The notes under the pieces are model-generated. The model had not been told where the DNA came from, ran no database searches, and worked only from the letters and a program-made list of their open reading frames with translations. Shown piece after piece: positions 27,601-35,226 of a stretch of 52,991 nucleotides of DNA; position 1 is the first letter of the stretch; each line of letters starts with the position of its first letter. The DNA is taken from assembly GCA_002471185.1 (NCBI GenBank), contig DKPL01000021.1, forward strand, positions 58,356 to 111,346, read 5' to 3'. The position numbers and the translations under genes were made by a program. The DNA comes from Bacteroides sp. UBA7335 (lineage in GTDB: Bacteria; Bacteroidota; Bacteroidia; Bacteroidales; Bacteroidaceae).

Positions 27601-27741
27601 ACTTGCTCCGATAACAGGTTCTTGATTGACATCCTTAACTTCTCCTTTTATGGTGATATTCTGTGCAAATATCTGTATGGGCAGTGCACCCAGAACAAAG
27701 AAAAGAAGTAGGGCTCTAAATTTTAAATTAGTGTTCCTCAT
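24685..27741 (-). CDS. SusC-family TonB-dependent outer-membrane transporter (xylan-type PUL)
   Basis: Outer-membrane beta-barrel importer (1018 aa). A signal peptide (to IFAQ, about 27) is followed by a CarboxypepD_reg-like domain (IKGEVKDVNQEPVIGASILV), a TonB-box-like segment EEVVVVGYGT and the plug (VPASNISNALQSRIAGVDM, LDGIPF, ILKDASSTAIYGSRGANGV). The 22-strand barrel ends in aromatic FLFGINLTF. No STN domain is present, so it is not an anti-sigma-coupled transducer, which fits control by the divergent HTCS. The leader from the predicted promoter is about 115 bases. It forms an operon with the following susD. Confidence 0.95.
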   Translation of the reverse strand: MRNTNLKFRALLLFFVLGALPIQIFAQNITIKGEVKDVNQEPVIGASILVKGTTDGTITDLQGGFTLHASPNATLVVTYIGYQTEEIPINGRKQINITLKEDSKALEEVVVVGYGTARKSDVTGSIASVQGDILREVPASNISNALQSRIAGVDMTQTSSQPGANMQIRIRGTRSLTASNDPLVVLDGIPFMGNLSDINPSDIKSMDILKDASSTAIYGSRGANGVILVTTYKGTEGQPARVTYNGYFGVKTVFHDYPMMNGEEFAQLRKDAGIYTNSLDESDDTNTNWQDMMYRTAIVTSHDVGVANGTKNGSYSVGLGYYYDESNIPTQSFERYNIRATIDQGIGDYLRFGASTITNYNITKGSQIGLYNVLSASPIANPYNEDGTLRRTIRMPLDEQWVITKSVLEEVGESWVNESTAIGSYNTFYGQIECPWVKGLKYRVNIGMNYRGGKTGAFTGQGVNSTNATTESTASIQHTETTNWAVENMLTYDRTFKQKHQLNVVAMYSAEQTKYTKSYMSGKDIPAEYFQYYNIGRADGEITVNPNNQGYEKSGLLSFMGRVMYAYDNKYMLMATVRSDASSRLAKGHQWHTYPAVSLGWNIKRERFMDNVDFIDILKVRAGYGQTSNQAVAPYSTLGRLSTRPYNFGSNYLTGYYVSALPNAALGWEYSSTWNFGVDFTLFGGRLSGTLEYYIQKTHDLLLNVNLPSTSGVSSYMGNIGKTQNKGIEFTLNGTIIDNKNGWTWDAGINIYANRNKLVALASGQERDEANNWFVGYPINSIFDYEKIGLWQAGDPYLDILEPGGNVGMIKVKYTGEYNADGTPVRQIGTEDRQIISMEPKFMGGFNTRVAWKNLDLTVIGAFQCGGKLISSLHSANGYLNMLSGRRNNVKVDYWTETNTDAKYPKPGGIMSGDNPKYGTTLGYFSASYLKIRTITLGYNFNNMPRLKNFGVDNLRAYFTIQNPFVLFSPYNNECGLDPETNSLGDENVAVSMVSRFPIVGTNTPATRNFLFGINLTF

Positions 27742-27863
27742 AAAACGTTTTTTTAGGTTATAAAAGATTTTTAATTCAGTTGCAGAATCCGAAAAAACGA
27801 GGACAATTAGGTTTTCATGCTTTAAATAGATTTATTGGGTTTAACAATCGATTTCAGATGATG

Positions 27864-27871
27864 CAAACTTA
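27864..27871 (-). promoter_or_regulatory. -7 element (TAAGTTTG) for susC-susD
   Basis: Exact TAnnTTTG match on the minus strand, with the susC ATG about 123 bases downstream. The candidate activator sites begin about 30 bases upstream of it, the normal place for an AraC-type activator. No -33 TTTG is seen, which fits an activator-dependent promoter. Confidence 0.5.
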
Positions 27872-27894
27872 TCTCTTTTTACTCTTTACTACTG

Positions 27895-27984
27895 TTTGAT
27901 GAGTTACTAGTTTCATCAAAGCAGTAACTTGATTTGTGTTGATGTTACAATCTCTGTTTTATATGTTACATCAGACGCTGTAAC
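27895..27984. promoter_or_regulatory. Candidate HTCS operator: phased GTTAC/GTAAC half-sites
   Basis: Half-sites are at 27903 (GTTAC), 27924 (GTAAC), 27944 (GTTAC), 27965 (GTTAC) and 27980 (GTAAC); the first four are 21, 20 and 21 bp apart. Two of them are the 8-bp direct repeat ATGTTACA at 27942 and 27963. AGTTACT (27902-27908) and AGTAACT (27923-27929) form an inverted pair. The dyad TTTGATGA/TCATCAAA (27895-27920) overlaps the left end. AraC-family proteins commonly bind direct repeats about two helical turns apart. The link to this HTCS is inferred from position. Confidence 0.5.
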
Positions 27985-28029
27985 ACTCAATTAGTACTCT
28001 AAAACTCTTCTTATGTATTCTATATCGTT

Positions 28030-28037
28030 TATCTTTG
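28030..28037 (+). promoter_or_regulatory. -7 element (TATCTTTG) for the HTCS gene
   Basis: Exact TAnnTTTG match 43 bases before the HTCS start codon. HTCS genes are usually expressed at a low constitutive level. A -33 box is not evident. Confidence 0.5.
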
Positions 28038-28080
28038 CTTATTATCTTATTTTATTTTTTCCTTAATTTGAGTTTAATCT

Positions 28081-31000
28081 ATGAAGAGAGTAATCTTATT
28101 TATCGTTCTTTGCGTTCACTTCTTATTATCGCCCGTTTGGGGACAAGCAGGTAGAGTGTACGACACAGAAGATGGCTTATCAAGTAGTTTTATCAATCAA
28201 ATACTTCAAGATAAAAGAGGATATATATGGATTGCTACCGAATATGGTCTTAATAAGTTTGATGGGGTACACTTTACCAACTATTTTCACGATATTGAAA
28301 ATAAATATTCACTAAAGAACAACTATGTACGCTCGCTTTTCGAAGATAGCGATGGAAATCTGTTTGTGGGGTGCTACAATGGATTAATGCGCTATAACTA
28401 TGATTCGAACCATTTGGAAGAGGTGCCTATGCATCGAAATAACCTTATTCAAGCGCCGCATATCACTCAAATTTATCAGCTCAAAAATGGAAAGGTATGG
28501 GTTATAACTGCCGGACAGGGTATTTTTGTTTACGATACTAAAACTAAAGAGGCTTATAGCTTGGATGATTTGATGGAGCAAATACAAGTCTATTTTCTAA
28601 ATGCAATCTACGAAGATTCAAAGGGAATCATTTGGTTGGGAAGTGAATATAATGGTATAATTAAGGTTGACCCTGAACTGATGACTATTGAAACTTACCG
28701 ATATCCTCAAATTCCGGAAAATAGCATTACCTGCTTAACGGAGACAATAGATGGTGAAATATTGATTGGAATGCAGAAGCATGGGGTAGCTCGTTTTGAT
28801 TCTGAATCTCAACAGTTTATTCAAGTTTCTACCCGAAATTCGTTGAAGCCTTTTTCTGTACTGACTTTTGAACGAGTGGATGATGATGTATGGGTAGGCT
28901 GCAATGGACAGGGAGTCAGAAAATATAATAGGTCAACTAAATTGTTGGAAGAATATAATCCCAATATTGCTACTCTTAATTATAACTATGGCAAAGTATA
29001 CTCACTTCTTGAAGATCGCGATAAGAATATTTGGTTAGGAATGAGCCAAAAAGGAATAGTCTTAATCAATCATAAAGAGATAAAATTTGATTATATAGGC
29101 AATCACTCTATTCATCAGAATCCCATCGGATATAACAGTGTGACTGCTCTATGCAAAGACAGTAGACAGCATCTTTGGATTAGCAATGATAATGAGGGTA
29201 TATACGAACTCGATCAGAATGGAAAAAGAGTTAGGCATCTGCTTCCTGAGTATGAAGGTGGTGAAATTTCGAATGCTATTCGAGCTATTTACGAAGACTC
29301 TGAAGGCTCATTGTGGATAGGAGGGGATACAAAACCTATTGGTCAGGTTGATAAGCAAACCGGGCAATATCATCTTGTGCCGGGTGTTAATGTAGAGAAG
29401 GTGACCTCTTTGTCGGAGTCTACTGATCGTAATTTGTACTTGTCTACCTCTGGAAATGGTTTCTATCAATACAACCTTAATACAAAACAGCTCAAAGCTT
29501 TTAGAAACTATAAAGGCGATGACCCAAAGATTCATGAAACGAGCTTGCCAAACGATTGGATAAACTTTGTGCTATGCGATAGCGAGGGGTATGTTTGGCT
29601 GGGGCACTATAAAGGAGTTAGTTGCTATAACCCTAAGACTGACAGCTTTATCAATTTTACCAGCGAAAGCATTATTATTCCTGGCTGTATAGGTTATGTT
29701 TTGATGGAAGATGTGGCAGGTAAAATATGGGCAGGAACCAATGAAGGGCTTTTTGTATTTGATAAGAGAACGAAAGAAATACAGCAGTTTACAGTTAAAG
29801 ACGGATTGCCTAATAATACAATTCTTGCTCTTTGTCAAGACGAAAATAGAAACATCTGGTTAAGTTCGTATATGGGTATCAGTTGTATGATACATGATTC
29901 TTATGATTTTATCAACTATTACGTTAAAGATGGTCTACAAGGCAATGAGTTCTTTCCGGGAGCTTATTTTAAAGACAAGGAAGGGCGTATTTATTTTGGA
30001 GGTACTAATGGGGTAACCTCTTTTATGCCCAACGAAATTGTTGATGACAAAAAGAGTTATCCTGTAATAATAACCGATTTTAGCATCTTGCAACAACCGG
30101 TTAATGCTACAACTTTGTCGGGTGGCTGTGCTGTTGTTGATACGTGTGTCTCTGATGCTAACTTATTTACCCTTTCTTACTACGACAATACGTTTAGCTT
30201 ATCATTTGCAACTATGGCATTTGATAATACCAATCAAATCATCTATAAGTATCGCATGAAAGGATTGTATGACACCTGGATTTCTACTGCTCCGGGACAG
30301 AATAGGGTGAGCTATAATAATATTCCGCCGGGACGTTATACGTTTGAGGTATATGCCGCTAATCGCGGTATCAATCCTCCTGTACGTGTCATTGATATTG
30401 TGATAACTCCGTCTTGGTACCTCTCTTGGTGGATGTATCTTATTTATACTTCTCTGGTTATCTTGTTGATTGCCGGAGTAGTCAACCACATCCGCATGCG
30501 TTTGCGTCATCGTAATGAGCTTGTCGAACGCAAACATCAAGCTGAGATTCATAATGCTAAACTGCAATTCTTTATCAATGTGTCGCATGAAATTCGTACA
30601 CCAATGAGTTTGATTATAGCGCCTTTGGAGAAGTTGCTTAAGATGAATAGTGGTGGTGAGGTTCACCGCAGTTATCAGTTAATCTATCGAAATGCACAAC
30701 GAATATTGGGGCTTATCAATCAGTTAATGGATATTCATAAGGTAGATAAAGGACAAATGAATGCTCTTTTTGAAGAGGCTGATTTAGTTGCATTTATTCA
30801 AGAAGTAATGGAGTCTTTTGATTATATGGCTCATAAAAAGAGTATCAACTTTAGTTTTCAACATCCCGGACAACCCGTAATGGCATGGATTGATGGGGAT
30901 AACTTCGATAAAATCTTGCTAAATATTATTTCTAATGCTTTTAAATATACTCCTGAACGTGGAACTATTGATATTGTGTTGACCACTGGAGTTGACTCAA

Positions 31001-32160
31001 CACGTAGTGATGCGTTAAGCCGATTTATCGAGATAACAATTACTGATAGTGGTATCGGTCTCGAAAAGGATAAGATTGAGCGTATCTTTGAGTGCTTTTA
31101 TCGGATAGATAATCAAGTTACTCATGCAGCTACCGGTACTGGTATCGGATTATATTTGTCGCTCTTATTGGTGAAGCTTCATCATGGAGTGATTAAAGCT
31201 GAGAATAGACCAGATGGACAGTCGGGAAGTTGTTTTGTTATTCGTTTGCCTCAAGGATGTGCTCATCTAGACGCTACTCAATTGCAAACTGAATCTTCGT
31301 TGATTTTGGCCAAAGCTAAAAGAACAGATCATGACATAATAGATGCTTTGATGAATAATGATAAGGCTATTACTACTAAGGCTAAGAATAATATAAACAT
31401 CTTGCTAGTTGAAGATGATTCCGATATCTGCGAATATTTATGTAACGAGCTGTCTGCTCAATATAAAATAAGGATATGCAATAATGGTAAAGAGGCTTAT
31501 GATAGTGTGCTAAATAATAAAACTGATTTAGTTATCAGTGATGTGATGATGCCCGATATGGATGGGATAGAACTTTGTAGAAAGATTAAGAGTAATATGA
31601 CCATCAATCATTTGCCTATAGTGTTACTAACGGCTAAGGCCAAAGCTGAAGATAGAATAGAGGGAATGGAGAGTGGTGCGGATGCATATATCGTCAAACC
31701 ATTTAATATGGAGGTACTTCGTAGCACAATCGCTAACTTAATTCAAAGTCGACATTTGCTAAAGGCTCGGTTTAGTGGTGCGCAAGAACAAAAGCAGAGG
31801 GTCAATAAAATAGAGCTGAAATCACCTGATGAGGCTTTAATGGAGCGATTTATGAAGATTATAAATGAAAACTTATCTAATCCGGAGTTGAACGCAAATA
31901 TGCTGGCTTCGCACGTTGGGTTGAGCAGAGTTCATGTGCACCGCAAGATGAAGGAGTTGACCAACCTTTCTACTCGCGATTTTATTAAGAATATGCGACT
32001 GCGACAAGCAGCAACTTTGCTTCGAGAAAAGAAATTAGGAATAACTGATGTAGCTTATGCTACGGGTTTTACTACCATTTCTTATTTTTCGGCTCTGTTT
32101 AAAGAGACCTATGGAGTTACTCCCAAAGAGTATCGACAAAATGCTTCAGAAATAGATTAA
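28081..32160 (+). CDS. Hybrid two-component system regulator (HTCS) of the xylan-type PUL
   Basis: One-protein sensor and transcription factor (1359 aa). A signal peptide (to WGQ, about 21) precedes a periplasmic sensor of repeated beta-propeller blades with motifs such as GYIWIATEYGLNKFDG and NIWLGMSQKGI (to about 660). A Y_Y_Y domain (about 700-768) and one membrane helix (about 779-805) follow. Inside are HisKA with His836 in FINVSHEIRTP, HATPase_c (ISNAFKYTPERG, DSGIGLEKD, GTGIGLYLS), a receiver with LVEDDSD and phospho-acceptor Asp1154 in ISDVMMPDMDG, and a C-terminal AraC-type HTH (about 1270-1350). All catalytic residues look intact. It is divergent from susC-susD, which it most likely activates on sensing a xylan-derived oligosaccharide; the ligand is inferred only from GH115. 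Confidence 0.96.
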   Translation: MKRVILFIVLCVHFLLSPVWGQAGRVYDTEDGLSSSFINQILQDKRGYIWIATEYGLNKFDGVHFTNYFHDIENKYSLKNNYVRSLFEDSDGNLFVGCYNGLMRYNYDSNHLEEVPMHRNNLIQAPHITQIYQLKNGKVWVITAGQGIFVYDTKTKEAYSLDDLMEQIQVYFLNAIYEDSKGIIWLGSEYNGIIKVDPELMTIETYRYPQIPENSITCLTETIDGEILIGMQKHGVARFDSESQQFIQVSTRNSLKPFSVLTFERVDDDVWVGCNGQGVRKYNRSTKLLEEYNPNIATLNYNYGKVYSLLEDRDKNIWLGMSQKGIVLINHKEIKFDYIGNHSIHQNPIGYNSVTALCKDSRQHLWISNDNEGIYELDQNGKRVRHLLPEYEGGEISNAIRAIYEDSEGSLWIGGDTKPIGQVDKQTGQYHLVPGVNVEKVTSLSESTDRNLYLSTSGNGFYQYNLNTKQLKAFRNYKGDDPKIHETSLPNDWINFVLCDSEGYVWLGHYKGVSCYNPKTDSFINFTSESIIIPGCIGYVLMEDVAGKIWAGTNEGLFVFDKRTKEIQQFTVKDGLPNNTILALCQDENRNIWLSSYMGISCMIHDSYDFINYYVKDGLQGNEFFPGAYFKDKEGRIYFGGTNGVTSFMPNEIVDDKKSYPVIITDFSILQQPVNATTLSGGCAVVDTCVSDANLFTLSYYDNTFSLSFATMAFDNTNQIIYKYRMKGLYDTWISTAPGQNRVSYNNIPPGRYTFEVYAANRGINPPVRVIDIVITPSWYLSWWMYLIYTSLVILLIAGVVNHIRMRLRHRNELVERKHQAEIHNAKLQFFINVSHEIRTPMSLIIAPLEKLLKMNSGGEVHRSYQLIYRNAQRILGLINQLMDIHKVDKGQMNALFEEADLVAFIQEVMESFDYMAHKKSINFSFQHPGQPVMAWIDGDNFDKILLNIISNAFKYTPERGTIDIVLTTGVDSTRSDALSRFIEITITDSGIGLEKDKIERIFECFYRIDNQVTHAATGTGIGLYLSLLLVKLHHGVIKAENRPDGQSGSCFVIRLPQGCAHLDATQLQTESSLILAKAKRTDHDIIDALMNNDKAITTKAKNNINILLVEDDSDICEYLCNELSAQYKIRICNNGKEAYDSVLNNKTDLVISDVMMPDMDGIELCRKIKSNMTINHLPIVLLTAKAKAEDRIEGMESGADAYIVKPFNMEVLRSTIANLIQSRHLLKARFSGAQEQKQRVNKIELKSPDEALMERFMKIINENLSNPELNANMLASHVGLSRVHVHRKMKELTNLSTRDFIKNMRLRQAATLLREKKLGITDVAYATGFTTISYFSALFKETYGVTPKEYRQNASEID

Positions 32161-32188
32161 GCAGATGCTCTTTGATGATTATCTGCTT
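32159..32188. terminator. Shared terminator hairpin overlapping both convergent gene ends
   Basis: AAGCAGAT (32159-32166) pairs with ATCTGCTT (32181-32188) around a 14-base loop, with T4 at the end on the plus strand. The left arm touches the HTCS stop codon, and the right arm encodes the last codons of the WbqC-like gene, whose TAA is at 32179-32181. The U-tract is short (TTTTCTCT). Confidence 0.6.
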
Positions 32189-32811
32189 TTCTCTAACACC
32201 AAAAGACTTTCGGGACCCATGTTGAAAAGTAAATCAATAATACTTAAGTTGGGTAAGAATCCGTTTTTGTCTTCAAAGACTTGATAATAGGGAACTGCCT
32301 TGAAGGTAGGATCGGCCACTTGAAACTTCTTTTTAGGATGGATTGCTTCGCGGAAGTCGTGTTCATTTGCTGTAAGATCCATTTTATACTCGTGAGTATA
32401 GGATACCGTGGGCTGAATATCAACAAGATTGCACACCAATTGACGTAACTCTTCGTTAAAATCGACTAAGAAATCAAACGGTTTTTCATAAAATGGGCGA
32501 AAATCATCTTCGTAATATTCAAAGAATGGGCTGCTATTGTATGCCGAGGTGATTGCATTCCAATGTAGATGACGCCAATTGCCATGATCAGAGATACGAA
32601 TATCTTTCATCGCACATTTTGCATGGGCTGGTTTTACGGTTGGTATGGTTAGCGCTATCTCTCCGTTGGTGCTACCAATGGTGCAACGGTTACGATAAGT
32701 TTGTTTCATATAGTGATCATATTGCTCAATGAATACCTGATTGTAATTCAAGAGCTTTACATAATAAGAAACGGGTGCCAAATAGGCTGATGATAGATAT
32801 GCAATTTCCAT
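32179..32811 (-). CDS. WbqC-like family protein
   Basis: Protein of 210 aa from the chosen ATG (MEIAYLSSAYLAPVSYY). This N-terminus is typical of the WbqC family, where the strand-turn at residues 1-15 and a Tyr/His-rich core (KDIRISDHGNWRHLHWNAITSAYNSSPFFEYY) are conserved. Family members occur in polysaccharide loci and are thought to act in sugar or amino-sugar modification, but no activity is established to my knowledge. A longer reading frame starts 57 bases upstream but would run into lepB; the shorter start leaves a 26-base gap and fits the family. It is the last gene of dapB-lepB-lepB2-WbqC. Confidence 0.8.
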   Translation of the reverse strand: MEIAYLSSAYLAPVSYYVKLLNYNQVFIEQYDHYMKQTYRNRCTIGSTNGEIALTIPTVKPAHAKCAMKDIRISDHGNWRHLHWNAITSAYNSSPFFEYYEDDFRPFYEKPFDFLVDFNEELRQLVCNLVDIQPTVSYTHEYKMDLTANEHDFREAIHPKKKFQVADPTFKAVPYYQVFEDKNGFLPNLSIIDLLFNMGPESLLVLEKSR

Positions 32812-32837
32812 ATTGATGAAAGTAATTTGATAACACG

Positions 32838-33770
32838 CTACTGTATTTTGTTGAAAAAACGTTCCCATCTATATCCTTCGAATATACCGGTATTGGGCGT
32901 TTTTGAGAACCAGATATACTCGGCTTTACCAATAAGATGATCGTGAGGTAGAAAACCAAACAATCGCGAATCGGATAGGTTGATGGAATTGTTTGAGACA
33001 GTCCAATAGTAGTTCTTAGTAAAGGTAAATTCGGTTGTTGGCAAACCATCTACAAACAAGGTGTCGTTCTTTACCTCGGCCTGATGTCCTTCGTGCAGTA
33101 AGATGGTATTCATCAGCAATGTGCGGTTCCATGGATATACCTTTAGTGTCTGTCCTTTTGCTGGTATCACAAGCGGACGAATGCAAGTGGGTACACCCGG
33201 TGTAAAAGGATGAATCCAACGCTCACCCTCCATATTGAGTTCTAGTTGATGGTAGACTTCCCAAGGTAATGTTCGGACTTGATACACTGAATCTATATCA
33301 ATCACAACCTCGGTGTTGATGGCAAACCGATTGATTAACGAATCCAATACTTCCTCTTTATCAATGGGATAATAAAAGAAATAATTATGGTCGTAAAGAG
33401 CCGATAGGTTAATGGGGGATTGGGTAAAAACAGAATCAACAATCAGGGTATCACCCGGAAGACCAATGCATCGAGTAATGAACACCTCTTTCTTATCAAT
33501 CACTGTCGAGGGGTTGGCCGGATTGTTAAAGACTACAATATCTCCTCTTTCTACCACCTGTTCTTTCCAGCGTTGATAGGGAAACTGTGAAAGAAGTGGT
33601 GCTCTTAACCCATAGCTCCACTTATTTACTAAAATGCGGTCGCCACAAAGCAATGAGCTCTCCATGCCTTTAGAAGGAATATAATATGAAGTAAATGCAA
33701 AACAGCGGAGCAACAATACGAATATTGCTGCTCCAACTAATGCTATAATCCATTTAATTCCTTTTCTCAT
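32838..33770 (-). CDS. Signal peptidase I paralogue lacking catalytic residues
   Basis: S26-type protein (310 aa) with one N-terminal membrane helix (about 5-22) and the signal-peptidase fold. The box holding the catalytic Ser, IPSxSM in active enzymes, reads IPSKGM: Gly35 (codon GGC) replaces Ser. The box with the general-base Lys, normally KRxxGLPGD, reads ITRCIGLPGD: Thr99 (ACT) replaces Lys. The GDNR box reads SNNS (259-262). Other structural parts (GDRILVNKWSYGLR, SDSRLFGF, LIGKAEYIWFS) are kept and the frame is open, so it is a maintained pseudo-enzyme rather than a decaying gene. It starts four bases after the intact lepB. Staphylococcus SpsA is a known inactive SPase paralogue beside an active one. 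Its role here is unknown. Confidence 0.9.
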   Translation of the reverse strand: MRKGIKWIIALVGAAIFVLLLRCFAFTSYYIPSKGMESSLLCGDRILVNKWSYGLRAPLLSQFPYQRWKEQVVERGDIVVFNNPANPSTVIDKKEVFITRCIGLPGDTLIVDSVFTQSPINLSALYDHNYFFYYPIDKEEVLDSLINRFAINTEVVIDIDSVYQVRTLPWEVYHQLELNMEGERWIHPFTPGVPTCIRPLVIPAKGQTLKVYPWNRTLLMNTILLHEGHQAEVKNDTLFVDGLPTTEFTFTKNYYWTVSNNSINLSDSRLFGFLPHDHLIGKAEYIWFSKTPNTGIFEGYRWERFFNKIQ

Positions 33771-33774
33771 CGAA

Positions 33775-35202
33775 TTATCCTACCCATTTAAATAGACGGT
33801 TCCAGCGAATTTTACCGTTGAACCAGCCTCGATCTTTATCTAATGATAACCATACCACAAGTGGTTTACCCACTACGTGATCTTCGGGCACAAATCCCCA
33901 ATAACGTGAGTCTTGCGAATTATGTCTGTTATCACCCATCATCCAATAGTAGTCCATACCAAATGTATATTTAGTTGTCTTCTCACCATTGATATAGATC
34001 TCACCATTCTTTACTTCAAGTTTGTTGCCTTCGTAAGCTACGATGCAACGTTCGTAAAATGGTAGGTTGTCCATTGTAAGTTCTATCGTTTCACCTTTGG
34101 CCGGAATCCAGATAGGACCATAATTGTCTACTGTCCAGTTAGTATATAGGTTTTGTGGGTATAAATCGTGCATTGGCTCTATATCAATAGGCTCAATAGT
34201 GCTAACCAAATCTTTGCGAGCCAATAATTTATCGTGTGCTGCTTTAGTCAATGGCAGTGCAAACAGTCTTGCCCCTGGTTCATATCCTTGTATGTCTTCC
34301 ATGCTCAAACCTAAGTCGTCGCGCAAAAAGTCGATAGGTAGGGTTTTTCCTGTTCCATAAACTTTATAAAAGAACTGAATATCTTCGGGATTTTCTTGTT
34401 TCTTACCATCGATATAGATGTCACGATTGATGATTTGTAAAGTATCACCAGGCAGTCCAACTGCACGTTTTACGTAGTTTTCTCTACGATCTACCGGACG
34501 ATAGATAATCTCTCCATAAAGCTCAGGATGCTGTTTGATGTATTGACTTCCTGCCTTATAGTAAAGGTCGTACACCATGTGTTGTTGTTCACGGCTTAAA
34601 CTGTCCATCTCTACCCGGTTAGGGTATAATTGACGTCCTTTGTTGTATGCCATATTGGTAAAGAAGTCTGTTTGTTGATAAACAGTTGATACCGTGTCTC
34701 CTGCCGGGAAGTTAAACACCACAATATCGTTCATCTTCACTTTGCCAAACCCTGGAACACGTTTATATTCCCATTGTGGCCATTCAAAATACGATTTAGT
34801 GTTGGTGATAGGCAACGTATGTTGAGTTAGTGGCATTGATAGTGGAGTGTTTGGCACACGAGGTCCATAGCTCATTTTGCTAACAAACAAAAAATCACCC
34901 ACCAAAAGAGACTTCTCAAGTGATGAGGAAGGTATTTGATAGTTTTGAAAAACAAAGATATTGACGAAGTATACCGCAACTAAAGCGAAAACGATGGCAT
35001 CCACCCAGCTCATCACAGTACGAACGGTTTTATTTTTACTCTCTTTCCAGAAAGCCCAAGGTATCTTTTTAGTAATGTACAAATCAAAAATAAAAGGAAC
35101 TACAATCAAGCCCCACCAGCTTTTTACCCAAAAGAGGAAGGCTAGGTACAGAACGATTGCAATGGTACATTTTATCCATTGAGCACGAGTTGCTTTTCTC
35201 AT
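33775..35202 (-). CDS. lepB: Signal peptidase I (active paralogue)
   Basis: Inner-membrane leader peptidase (475 aa) that cleaves Sec and Tat signal peptides. Hydrophobic segments lie at about 12-42 and 66-86. The catalytic Ser94 is in IPSSSLEKSLLVGD, Lys245 in NYVKRAVGLPGDTLQ, and the box YWMMGDNRHNSQDSRYWGF is intact. It is longer than the E. coli enzyme (324 aa) because of an insert of roughly 100 residues between the Ser and Lys boxes, common in Bacteroidales enzymes. It lies between dapB (24 bases upstream) and the degenerate paralogue (four bases downstream). With so many exported proteins in this genome, it should be essential unless another lepB exists. Confidence 0.96.
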   Translation of the reverse strand: MRKATRAQWIKCTIAIVLYLAFLFWVKSWWGLIVVPFIFDLYITKKIPWAFWKESKNKTVRTVMSWVDAIVFALVAVYFVNIFVFQNYQIPSSSLEKSLLVGDFLFVSKMSYGPRVPNTPLSMPLTQHTLPITNTKSYFEWPQWEYKRVPGFGKVKMNDIVVFNFPAGDTVSTVYQQTDFFTNMAYNKGRQLYPNRVEMDSLSREQQHMVYDLYYKAGSQYIKQHPELYGEIIYRPVDRRENYVKRAVGLPGDTLQIINRDIYIDGKKQENPEDIQFFYKVYGTGKTLPIDFLRDDLGLSMEDIQGYEPGARLFALPLTKAAHDKLLARKDLVSTIEPIDIEPMHDLYPQNLYTNWTVDNYGPIWIPAKGETIELTMDNLPFYERCIVAYEGNKLEVKNGEIYINGEKTTKYTFGMDYYWMMGDNRHNSQDSRYWGFVPEDHVVGKPLVVWLSLDKDRGWFNGKIRWNRLFKWVG

Positions 35203-35226
35203 GATAATCGGTTTAAATATTTTAGT

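Larger units (their letters stand above)
27742..28080. promoter_or_regulatory. Divergent control region between susC and the HTCS gene
   Basis: This 339-bp spacer holds one -7 box for each direction (27864-27871 minus, 28030-28037 plus), an 8-bp dyad TTTGATGA-N10-TCATCAAA (27895-27920) and the phased GTTAC/GTAAC cluster (27903-27984). The part next to susC (27742-27863) is its untranslated leader, in which I see no stable hairpin. No small gene is visible. Confidence 0.6.

Noticed and set aside
32812..32868. Longer WbqC-like start overlapping the lepB paralogue
   Set aside because: It would overlap the upstream gene by 31 bases and add residues outside the family start MEIAYLSSAYLAPV.
32838..33770. 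Pseudogene call for the second lepB
   Set aside because: No frameshift or stop, full length and conserved structural boxes; better described as a pseudo-enzyme.
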